Position numbers and translations under genes: made by a program. From NCBI GenBank assembly GCA_030266525.1, contig JAJDIC010000021.1:1-27629 (forward strand): a DNA stretch of 27,629 nt, in the 5' to 3' direction. Shown here piece after piece: positions 15,603 to 22,554 of the stretch (the stretch's first letter is position 1; each line of letters starts with the position of its first letter). The stretch comes from Desulfovibrio sp. OttesenSCG-928-G15 (GTDB taxonomy: Bacteria; Desulfobacterota; Desulfovibrionia; Desulfovibrionales; Desulfovibrionaceae). A model generated the notes under the pieces. That model ran no database searches and was not told where the DNA came from. It saw nothing but the letters and a program-made list of their open reading frames with translations.

Positions 15603-17132
15603 ATGCGCGGCATTGTCAAATCCCTTCTGGTCAGCCTCTGGTTCATGTTTCTGACCTTCCCGATCATGGTAATCAAGGTAAGCCCGCTTGACGGCGCGGT
15701 TATCTGGCGCTTTGAAAATGCGGTTTTCCTCGGCACAGGCGTTTTTCTGCTCTCTTTTGTCTGGCGGGCCATGCTGGTGGTCAAGGGCGTTTCCACCCCG
15801 GAAGAAGCCGACCTGGTCTGGCTTTTCACAGCGCTGGAAAACCCCCGGCTGAAAAATTCCTGCATCGGTTTGGCCCTGATCTTCTGCGGCCTTACGCCTT
15901 TTCTCTATGTGGCCTACGATGCCCTTGCCCACCCGAATGAAAAAGAGGGCTTGCCCTATATCGCCCTTGGCATGGCAGCCCTGTGGGCGCTCGCCCTGTG
16001 CTACACAGGGCTGAAAAGCCTGGCCGGAAAGCGGGAGCAGGTCATCGCGCAAGCCAGGGAAATCAGCCGCGCCCTGAGCGAACCCGGCAAGGGCAGGCTT
16101 GCGGTTATCATCCTGCTCTTGGCCATTCTTATTCCGCTGCCCTATCTCATGGATTTATACCGGGTTAACGTGCTGGCAACGACCTTTATCTGGATCATGC
16201 TCGGCCTCGGTCTGAATATCGTTGTCGGGCAAGCCGGTCTGCTTGTGCTTGGCTATGTGGCCTTTTACGCGGTCGGCGCGTACAGCTATGCCGTTCTTAA
16301 CATCCATTTCGGCAGCGAGCTTGTCGGCTTCTGGATGTTTTTGCCCATCGGCGGCCTTTTTGCCGCGCTTGCCGGAATTTTGCTGAGCTTGCCTGTACTG
16401 CGGCTTCGGGGCGACTATCTGGCCATTGTCACCCTTGGTTTTGGCGAAATTGTGCGCGTCACCCTTGAGGGCGGCAGCCTTTCGCTTGCGCCGGTGGCCT
16501 GGTTTGTTTCGCTGTTTACAGACGGCCCGCTTCCCGCCTGGCTTACCACCCCGCTTGATATTGGCGGTCCCGCAGGTATCGGAGGCATACCGTACCCCGG
16601 ATTCTTCGGCTATAAAATCAGTATGGATGACAGCATCCGGCTGGTCTATTTCATCGGTCTGGCCCTGGCGGCGCTTACCGTTATCGCTGTTGGACGCCTG
16701 CGTGACTCGCGCCTTGGTCGCTCATGGATTGCCCTGCGCGAAGATGAAATCGCCTGTGAGGCCATGGGCATCAACAAGGTCAGCGCCAAACTCACCGCCT
16801 TTGCCCTGGGTGCCTGCTGGGCCGGTTTCGGCGGTGTGCTCTTTGCGGCCAAAACCAGCTTTATCAACCCGGCAAGTTTCACCTTTATGGAATCGGCCCT
16901 CATTCTTTCCGTTGTTGTGCTGGGCGGGCTTGGCTCCATTCTCGGCGTTGTGCTGGGGGCGTGCATACTTATCCTTCTTCCGGAATATCTGCGCTCGTTC
17001 AACGAGTACCGGATGCTCATCTTCGGGGCGAGTATGGTGCTGATGATGGTGTTCCGGCCTCAGGGGCTGATCACGCCTCAGCCGAAAAGACGTATTATCG
17101 CCGGGGTAAACGACAGCCCGGAAAACAACTGA
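15603..17132 (+). CDS. livM: Branched-chain amino acid ABC transporter permease LivM
   Basis: LivM is the second permease subunit. At 509 residues it is longer than E. coli LivM (425). The core from about residue 180 is typical: LGLGLNIVVGQAGLLVLGYVAFYAVGAYSYA, then LRLRGDYLAIVTLGFGEIVRV, the ATPase-contact loop LREDEIACEAMGINKVSAKLTAFALGA, and ESALILSVVVLGGLGSILG. The first 170 residues carry four extra hydrophobic segments and a charged loop, an enlarged form of the N-terminal extension known in LivM. Only two bases separate its start from the livH stop, with AAGG inside the end of livH serving as ribosome-binding site. Confidence 0.92.
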   Translation: MRGIVKSLLVSLWFMFLTFPIMVIKVSPLDGAVIWRFENAVFLGTGVFLLSFVWRAMLVVKGVSTPEEADLVWLFTALENPRLKNSCIGLALIFCGLTPFLYVAYDALAHPNEKEGLPYIALGMAALWALALCYTGLKSLAGKREQVIAQAREISRALSEPGKGRLAVIILLLAILIPLPYLMDLYRVNVLATTFIWIMLGLGLNIVVGQAGLLVLGYVAFYAVGAYSYAVLNIHFGSELVGFWMFLPIGGLFAALAGILLSLPVLRLRGDYLAIVTLGFGEIVRVTLEGGSLSLAPVAWFVSLFTDGPLPAWLTTPLDIGGPAGIGGIPYPGFFGYKISMDDSIRLVYFIGLALAALTVIAVGRLRDSRLGRSWIALREDEIACEAMGINKVSAKLTAFALGACWAGFGGVLFAAKTSFINPASFTFMESALILSVVVLGGLGSILGVVLGACILILLPEYLRSFNEYRMLIFGASMVLMMVFRPQGLITPQPKRRIIAGVNDSPENN

Positions 17133-17156
17133 TTTTTGATGCAAGGTTTACGGAAC

Positions 17157-17969
17157 ATGAGTGCGCAAAGTGAAACCACACCCCTGGCTCCCGTGCTGGA
17201 AATCAGCCACGTAAGCAAACGCTTCGGCGGCCTGCTGGCCCTTTCCGATATCGAGCTTACCGTTAACCGGGGAGAAATAGTCGCCCTTATCGGCCCGAAC
17301 GGCGCCGGCAAGACAACCCTCTTCAACTGCGTCACCAGCCTGTACACCCCGGACGAGGGCAAGGTACTTCTCCACTCTCCTGACCAGGATGTATATTCCC
17401 TGGCCGAAAAAAAGCCCTTTGAAGTCACGGCGCTCGGCATGGCCCGCACCTTTCAGAACATCCGGCTTTTCCCTTCCATGACCGTGCTGGAAAATGTGAT
17501 GATTGCCCGCCACTGCCGCACAAAAGCGGGCATACTGGGCGCGCTGTTTCGTCCCCCGAGCGTTCGCAGGGAAGAACGGGAAATTGAAGCCAGCTCGTAT
17601 GCCCTGCTCAACTACATGGGCCTTGGAGCCTATTTTGAAGAAGAGGCCCGCAACCTCGCTTACGGGCAGCAGCGCCGCCTGGAAATAGCCCGCGCTCTTG
17701 CCACAAACCCTTTCCTGCTGCTGCTGGACGAACCCGCCGCCGGTATGAACCCGCAGGAAACCCATGAACTGCAAAAACTCGTGCTGCGCATTCGCGACGA
17801 ATTCGGCCTGTCCATCCTGCTTATCGAACATGACATGAACATGGTCATGTCCGTATCTGACAGGATTTATGTGGTGGAATACGGCTGTAATATTGCGGAC
17901 GGAACCCCTTCGGAAGTTCGTGAAAATCCTCAGGTCATCAGGGCCTATCTGGGGGATGATAATGCTTGA
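17157..17969 (+). CDS. livG: Branched-chain amino acid ABC transporter ATP-binding protein LivG
   Basis: LivG is one of the two ATPases that power the LivHM permease from the cytoplasm. The 270-residue protein has Walker A GPNGAGKT (46-53), the LivG-specific insert region around TFQNIRLFPSMTVLENVMIARH, signature LAYGQQRRLEIARAL (starting at 167), Walker B LLLLDEPAAGMN and the switch histidine in IEHDMNMVM. The start at 17157 is preferred because it has nearby AAGG/GGA and a typical N terminus; ATG 17139 adds six residues and lacks a ribosome-binding site. Its stop overlaps the start of livF, pointing to coupled translation of the ATPase pair. Confidence 0.93.
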   Translation: MSAQSETTPLAPVLEISHVSKRFGGLLALSDIELTVNRGEIVALIGPNGAGKTTLFNCVTSLYTPDEGKVLLHSPDQDVYSLAEKKPFEVTALGMARTFQNIRLFPSMTVLENVMIARHCRTKAGILGALFRPPSVRREEREIEASSYALLNYMGLGAYFEEEARNLAYGQQRRLEIARALATNPFLLLLDEPAAGMNPQETHELQKLVLRIRDEFGLSILLIEHDMNMVMSVSDRIYVVEYGCNIADGTPSEVRENPQVIRAYLGDDNA

Positions 17970-18666
17970 GCTCAAGGGGATATGCACATATTACGGCAAC
18001 ATCCAGGCCTTGTGGGACGTTGATATCACCGTTAATGAAGGCGAAGTGGTCACCCTTGTCGGCGCGAACGGCGCGGGTAAAAGCACCACGCTCATGTCCA
18101 TTTGCGGGGCGGCTCCCATACGGCGCGGCGAAATTCTGTTTGAGGGCAAACCCATTCATTCCCTGAAAACAGACCGCATAGTCCGCCTTGGCATCAGCCA
18201 GGTTCCCGAGGGGCGACTCATATTCCCCGATCTGACAGTGCTGGAAAACCTGGAACTTGGCGCTTACCTTCGTAACGACAAGGCCGGAATCAAAAAAGAC
18301 ATGGAACAGATGTTCGGTCTTTTTCCCATTCTCGCCCAGCGAAAAGACCAGACCGGCGGCACTCTTTCCGGCGGCGAGCAGCAAATGCTGGCCATTTCCA
18401 GAGCGCTTATGGCCAAACCTCGCCTGCTGCTGCTTGACGAGCCGTCCCTCGGCCTTGCGCCCATTATTATTCGCCAAATTTTTGACATCATCCGCTGGGT
18501 CAACGACTCCGGCATGACTGTCTTTTTGGTGGAGCAAAACGCCAATCAAGCCCTGTCCATTGCAAACCGGGCCTACGTCATGGAAACCGGGCGCATCACC
18601 CTTACCGGCTCCGGCGAGGAACTTCTCTCCAACAAGGCTGTGCGAGAGGCGTATCTGGGAATCTAG
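17962..18666 (+). CDS. livF: Branched-chain amino acid ABC transporter ATP-binding protein LivF
   Basis: LivF is the second ATPase. At 234 residues it matches E. coli LivF (237). Walker A is GANGAGKS (34-41), the LivF-type segment ISQVPEGRLIFPDLTVLENLELGAY follows, then signature LSGGEQQMLAISRAL and Walker B LLLLDEPSLGLAP. The switch position is VEQN, as usual for LivF, with Gln in place of His. The start at 17962 has GGGGG 6 bases upstream and overlaps the end of livG by 8 bases; ATG 17956 is the alternative. It ends the transporter operon. Confidence 0.94.
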   Translation: MLELKGICTYYGNIQALWDVDITVNEGEVVTLVGANGAGKSTTLMSICGAAPIRRGEILFEGKPIHSLKTDRIVRLGISQVPEGRLIFPDLTVLENLELGAYLRNDKAGIKKDMEQMFGLFPILAQRKDQTGGTLSGGEQQMLAISRALMAKPRLLLLDEPSLGLAPIIIRQIFDIIRWVNDSGMTVFLVEQNANQALSIANRAYVMETGRITLTGSGEELLSNKAVREAYLGI

Positions 18667-18690
18667 CCTGGGTTTCGATTGCCTCCGGCA

Positions 18691-18763
18691 GCCAAAGGCG
18701 CGACTCCCCTTGGAATCCCCTTTGGGCGTAGCATACGGGACCTGCAAACAGGGCTGCTGCCCT
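18691..18763 (+). terminator. Possible weak transcription end after livF
   Basis: GCCAAAGG (18691-18698) pairs with CCTTTGGGC (18719-18727) with one bulge, and AGGGC-TGCT-GCCCT forms a second small hairpin at 18750-18763. Neither is followed directly by a T tract; TTTTC and TTTTTG occur 20-35 bases later. If this is a terminator it is not a classic one. Confidence 0.25.
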
Positions 18764-18823
18764 TGATACGGCTCCCGGTATTTTCTGATCTTTTTGTCAC
18801 TCCCACCTTCTTTATTCTCCCCC

Positions 18824-18850
18824 TAAAGCCAATCTGCTAACAGACGATAT
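18824..18850 (+). promoter_or_regulatory. Sigma-28 (FliA)-like site upstream of fliD
   Basis: TAAAGCCA (18824-18831), an 11-base spacer and GACGATAT (18843-18850) match the flagellar sigma-28 consensus TAAAGTTT-N11-GCCGATAA at 5 of 8 and 6 of 8 positions with exact spacing. It would start transcription about 140 bases before fliD. It overlaps the inverted repeat at 18834-18859, so activator binding and sigma-28 use could exclude each other. Confidence 0.4.
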
Positions 18851-18885
18851 GTTTAGCAGGAACATTTTACCAAACGGCAAAATGT
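18834..18885 (+). promoter_or_regulatory. Two inverted repeats, candidate activator sites for fliD
   Basis: CTGCTAA (18834-18840) pairs with TTAGCAG (18853-18859), and ACATTTT (18862-18868) pairs with AAAATGT (18879-18885). Both lie about 30-85 bases upstream of the sigma-54 -24 element, within the range used by enhancer-binding regulators such as FleQ/FlrC. The protein that binds is unknown. Confidence 0.4.
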
Positions 18886-18916
18886 AACACGCTAAAAACA
18901 CTTACATTCTCTACAT

Positions 18917-18932
18917 TGGCATTGAGATTGCT
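18917..18932 (+). promoter_or_regulatory. Sigma-54 (RpoN) promoter of fliD
   Basis: TGGCATTGAGATTGCT has GG at 18918-18919 and GC at 18930-18931 with exactly 10 bases between. It matches the consensus TGGCAC-N5-TTGCW at all but one of the defined positions. Transcription should start near 18943, giving a leader of about 55 bases to the fliD start at 18997. Sigma-54 control of hook-associated and cap genes is known in several polar flagellar systems. Confidence 0.72.
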
Positions 18933-18996
18933 AAATAATCGGCGGGAAGGCCTGTCCTTCCCCTGAACCGGCAATTCTTTCCCGATGGAGTTCATT

Positions 18997-21447
18997 ATGC
19001 CCGTTTACGCATCCGGAAGTATCCGCTTTGACGGACTAGGCAGCGATACCAACTTCAGTGAAATGATCGACAAGCTCTATAAAATTGAGAGCCGTCAGGT
19101 CACACAGTTGTTGCGCTGGAAAGACGACTGGCAGCGCCGTATGGACGGCTTCGATCAGGTGCGCACCGCCTTGCAGGAAATGCAGACAGCCCTGACCCAG
19201 CTCAACACCATGAACAAGTTCATGGCCAAGGTTGCCTCCAGCTCTGACGAGAAAGTCGCTTCCGCCACTGCCTTTGCCGGGTCTACCGACGGGGCCTATT
19301 CTCTTGAAGTGAAGCAGCTTGCCACCAACTCCACCTGGAGCGTCAACTCCGGTGTATACAGTGCCAAAGAATCTATTTGCGATACCGCGGGCGGCGGCTC
19401 CATTACCTACAGCTACGCCGGAAAAACGAGAACTCTCAGCGTTCCCAAGGGTACATCCCTTGAGGGGCTGGTCAGTCTGGTCAACCGCGACTCAAAAAAC
19501 GCCGGCGTCACGGCACAACTGGTTAACGGCAAGAACGGCGTTGAATTTATGCTCAGCGGCAAAAACACCGGTGAAGCAAACTCTCTGGTCATTCGTGAAA
19601 CAACCAACCTCAAAGGGCTGGAAGTAAACCTTGCCCAAGGCAACTACGACGACTCACAGGAAAACCGGATGCAGCTGTTAAGCGGCTTTGACCCAAGCGA
19701 TCCGGACTCCATGATCGTCAACCCCGCAGACGGTACCGACAAAACCTTTGTCTACAATGTGGACGGCAAGCAATATAACGTCAACGTCGCCCCAGGCACC
19801 TCCATTGACGAGGTGTGCAATTTGATAAACGCCCAGCACCCCAGCCCTTCCGGCTATACCCTGCCGCCCCTGGCCTCTTTGCAGCCCAAAGTGCCGAGCG
19901 ACGGCCTTTTGTACTTCACCATAGAAAAGCCGGATACAGACTACATCATCGCCGGGAAAGACACCGAAACACAGGACATTCTTTCTGCCACGTATGCTAC
20001 CCCGGAGACCAAGCTGAACGAGGGCGGCACCACTGACCAGATTTTGACCTTTACCATAAACACCAGCGATGGTTCATCCAAAGAAGAAGAAATAGAAGTC
20101 ACCGTCACCCCGGACATGACCGTAAACGAGCTGACCAAAGCCATTCAGAAGAAAGTGGGCAGCAAGGCCGAGGTCAAGCTTAGCCAAGACGGCGGCGGTG
20201 AGTGGCAAATAGACATTCAACAAAAACCCAAAACACACCGTGTGGTCGTGGGAAAGGGTTCGCTGGACAGTCTGAAATATGAAATTCCCAAGGATAGCCG
20301 CTGGAATATTACCGAAGGCGTGGACGCGCAGGTAAAAATCAACGGCTGGCCTTCGGGCGATGACACCTGGTTTGAAACCAGCAGCAATACGCTGGAAGCG
20401 GATGTTGTCTGGCCGGGTATTACCTTCAAGCTGCGTGACGTTGGCAAGACGGTTATCACGACCTCTACGGACAAGGCCAAGATTGAAGAAAACGTCATGG
20501 CCTTTTGCGATGCCGTTAACAACGTCCGCACCGTGCTGAACTATTTGACCAAGGTTGATGACGAAAAGGAAACCCTGGACTCCGACTACGCGGTTTCGCA
20601 GTTTGAAATGCAAAAAGGTTCCGTACTTACAGGCAACTACGGCATCCAGCTTATCACATCAAAGCTCAAAACCGCCGTTGGCAGTTCCGCCGTAGGTTTT
20701 CGTCCTGCCCAGTACGGCAGCGACGGGGCTTTCCTTTCAGGCGATATTTTTAACTCGCTTTCCCAGATCGGCATCACCACTGTGGCCGACCAGGGCAACG
20801 CGCTGTACGGTCTGCTTGATATCAACTTCACAGAAGGCCAGTACGGCTCGCTTACGCTCAAGGAAGCCATAGACAAAGACCCGGAAGCCGTGTGCAAACT
20901 TTTCGCAGCGGAAAACCAGGGGTACAGCGATTCCACCCATTTTCGCTACAACTCTCACCTGGCCAAGATAACCAAGCACGGCAACTATGAAATTTCCTAT
21001 ACCGCAGACGATGACGGCAACATTATCAAAGCCACCATCAACGGCAAGGAAGCAAAGTACAACCCGGAAACCCAGCAGATTACCGCGATGGAAGGTGACG
21101 CACGAGGCCTCATGGTGGACGTTGTGGTTATTGAACCCGGCACAACCCAAACGGGCACAGTCAGTATCCAGCAAGGCAAAGTAAGTGAAGTCCTTGGTCT
21201 TCTCGAAGGTTCCGAAGGAATGCTCGGAACAAGTGGTACGCTCAAAAACCTTGAGCGTAACTACAAAGACATCATGGACAACATTGAAAAGAAAATTAAA
21301 CAGGAAGACGAACGTCTGGCTAAATGGGAGCGGACCATGATCAACAAGTTCGCCCGTCTTGAAAAGGTTCTGGCTCAGTACAATGCCATGAACGACGGCT
21401 TGCAGAGCCAACTGGCCTCTCTCAAGTCGAACAGCAGTAACAGTTAA
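18997..21447 (+). CDS. fliD: Flagellar filament cap protein FliD (HAP2)
   Basis: FliD caps the growing filament outside the cell and guides flagellin into place. The N terminus (SGSIRFDGLGSDTNFSEMIDKLYKIE) matches the conserved FliD_N region, and the helical C terminus (residues about 740-816, YKDIMDNIEKKIKQEDERLAKWERTM and LASLKSN) matches FliD_C. At 816 residues it is far longer than E. coli FliD (468). The extra length is in the surface-exposed middle, where three segments resemble the flagellin hook-IN motif: about 135-165 (YAGKTRTLSVPKGTSLEGLV), 250-280 (VDGKQYNVNVAPGTSIDEV) and 349-385 (LTFTINTSDG, VTPDMTVNELTKAI). The start at 18997 has TGGAG 7 bases upstream; ATG 18985 has none. It lies behind a sigma-54 promoter and just before fliS. 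Confidence 0.93.
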   Translation: MPVYASGSIRFDGLGSDTNFSEMIDKLYKIESRQVTQLLRWKDDWQRRMDGFDQVRTALQEMQTALTQLNTMNKFMAKVASSSDEKVASATAFAGSTDGAYSLEVKQLATNSTWSVNSGVYSAKESICDTAGGGSITYSYAGKTRTLSVPKGTSLEGLVSLVNRDSKNAGVTAQLVNGKNGVEFMLSGKNTGEANSLVIRETTNLKGLEVNLAQGNYDDSQENRMQLLSGFDPSDPDSMIVNPADGTDKTFVYNVDGKQYNVNVAPGTSIDEVCNLINAQHPSPSGYTLPPLASLQPKVPSDGLLYFTIEKPDTDYIIAGKDTETQDILSATYATPETKLNEGGTTDQILTFTINTSDGSSKEEEIEVTVTPDMTVNELTKAIQKKVGSKAEVKLSQDGGGEWQIDIQQKPKTHRVVVGKGSLDSLKYEIPKDSRWNITEGVDAQVKINGWPSGDDTWFETSSNTLEADVVWPGITFKLRDVGKTVITTSTDKAKIEENVMAFCDAVNNVRTVLNYLTKVDDEKETLDSDYAVSQFEMQKGSVLTGNYGIQLITSKLKTAVGSSAVGFRPAQYGSDGAFLSGDIFNSLSQIGITTVADQGNALYGLLDINFTEGQYGSLTLKEAIDKDPEAVCKLFAAENQGYSDSTHFRYNSHLAKITKHGNYEISYTADDDGNIIKATINGKEAKYNPETQQITAMEGDARGLMVDVVVIEPGTTQTGTVSIQQGKVSEVLGLLEGSEGMLGTSGTLKNLERNYKDIMDNIEKKIKQEDERLAKWERTMINKFARLEKVLAQYNAMNDGLQSQLASLKSNSSNS

Positions 21448-21509
21448 AAACTTTCAAAGCGCACCCGATATACAGAGTTTCATGCAGTAACGCATTTTTT
21501 CGATATCAC

Positions 21510-21550
21510 CGCCCCGTTCCGGCACAGTACAAGGAAGTATATCCGGGGCG
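21510..21550 (+). other. Inverted repeat upstream of fliS
   Basis: CGCCCCG (21510-21516) and CGGGGCG (21544-21550) are perfectly complementary with a 27-base gap. The right arm ends six bases before the fliS ribosome-binding site (GGGAG). It may separate the fliD and fliS messages or affect fliS translation. No T tract follows. Confidence 0.3.
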
Positions 21551-21568
21551 CCAAAGGGAGACAGATTC

Positions 21569-22360
21569 ATGCAACGCGGAACCGCTGCTTATTTACAAAC
21601 CAAGGTTACCACCACGTCTCAGGGCGATATTGTTGTCATTCTGTTTGACGGGGCACTCAAATTCCTGACCCAGGCCAAAGAATTGCTGGCTGTGAACGAC
21701 ATGGCCGGAAAAGGCATGGCGATATCCAAAACGCTGGATATCATCAACGAATTGGACAGCACCCTGAACATGGAAAAGGGCGGCGACATAGCTGCCAACC
21801 TGCATGGCTTGTACTCCTTCTGTACCAATCACCTGGTAAGGGCCAACCTGAAAAAGGACGTCAAAATGATTGACGAGGTTGTGACCATTCTGACCGGCCT
21901 GCGCACAGCCTGGGCAGAAATAGTCGCTCTGCCCGAAGCGCAGGCAGCGGCCCAGGAGGCGGCTTCCAACATTCGCGCCAATACCCAGCCCCAAACCAGA
22001 ACCCAGGTCGGTTTTAGTTCTGCCGGTACCCCGGCTCCCGGGGCAAACGCTCGCATCCGGGCCATGTATGCAAAGGAAAACCAGGTAGCGCAGGCTGCAA
22101 TGCCCTCGCAAGCAGCCTCTGAACTCACCGAAGGGCAGACACCGGAGCAACGGGCGCAAACGGCCCCGGAACCGGGTCAAAAGCCCGCTCCGAAACTGAC
22201 GCCGGAACAGCGTCCCGCCGCAACGCAAGCCGCCGACGGTGAAGCAAAGCAGCCGGCCCCCGCCAACGTGCCCCCGGTTTCGCAAATTCCTCCCGCCGCA
22301 AACGGATATGGTGGACTGCGGGCGAAAGCCGGTATGTACAGTCGTTTTTCCCAAGGCTAG
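21569..22360 (+). CDS. fliS: Flagellar export chaperone FliS with long C-terminal extension
   Basis: FliS binds the C terminus of flagellin in the cytoplasm and stops it polymerising before export. Residues 1-122 match FliS: MQRGTAAYLQTKVTTTSQGDIVVILFDGALKFL is the conserved opening (tyrosine and Gln/Leu-rich helix), followed by helices through LRTAWAEI. Normal FliS is about 125-135 residues; here 140 more follow, rich in Ala, Pro, Gln and Thr and probably disordered. The last residues GGLRAKAGMYSRFSQG, and an internal NARIRAMYAKE, are non-repetitive basic/aromatic patches that may be short binding motifs. GGGAG precedes the start by 8 bases. fliD lies directly upstream. Confidence 0.9.
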   Translation: MQRGTAAYLQTKVTTTSQGDIVVILFDGALKFLTQAKELLAVNDMAGKGMAISKTLDIINELDSTLNMEKGGDIAANLHGLYSFCTNHLVRANLKKDVKMIDEVVTILTGLRTAWAEIVALPEAQAAAQEAASNIRANTQPQTRTQVGFSSAGTPAPGANARIRAMYAKENQVAQAAMPSQAASELTEGQTPEQRAQTAPEPGQKPAPKLTPEQRPAATQAADGEAKQPAPANVPPVSQIPPAANGYGGLRAKAGMYSRFSQG

Positions 22361-22374
22361 TCCAAAATATCCGT

Positions 22375-22421
22375 CAAAACGGGCACCGGGCAGCATCGCC
22401 CGGATGCCCGTTTTGCTATTT
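22375..22421 (+). terminator. Rho-independent terminator after fliS
   Basis: CAAAACGGGCA (22375-22385) pairs with TGCCCGTTTTG (22405-22415). Inside it CCGGGC pairs with GCCCGG around a 6-base loop, with one bulged A, giving about 17 pairs. The arm ends in TTTTG and is followed by CTATTTT. The A-rich left arm means it could also work on the other strand. Confidence 0.82.
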
Positions 22422-22452
22422 TCGGCGTAATCCCCGCTTCTGTGCAACACTG

Positions 22453-22526
22453 CCAAGCTGACAACTCCCGCTTGATTAAAGGCCCTCTCCATTATACATT
22501 ACCGTTTGTACACGGTACGGCGTACC
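22453..22526 (+). promoter_or_regulatory. Candidate promoter and palindrome before the zinc-ribbon gene
   Basis: TTGATT is followed after 15 bases by TATACA just downstream of CATTA (around 22472-22498), a poor-to-fair sigma-70 match with short spacing. Downstream, GGTAC (22514-22518) and GTACC (22522-22526) form an inverted repeat that could be an operator or a small leader hairpin. Both are tentative. Confidence 0.28.
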
Positions 22527-22554
22527 CGTTTGTTTTTCCAAGAGATGGAGTCAC

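Noticed and set aside
21521..21537. CGGCAC-type sequence before fliS as a second sigma-54 promoter.
   Set aside because: The -24-like half is followed at the -12 position by AAGG rather than TTGC, so the essential GC is missing.
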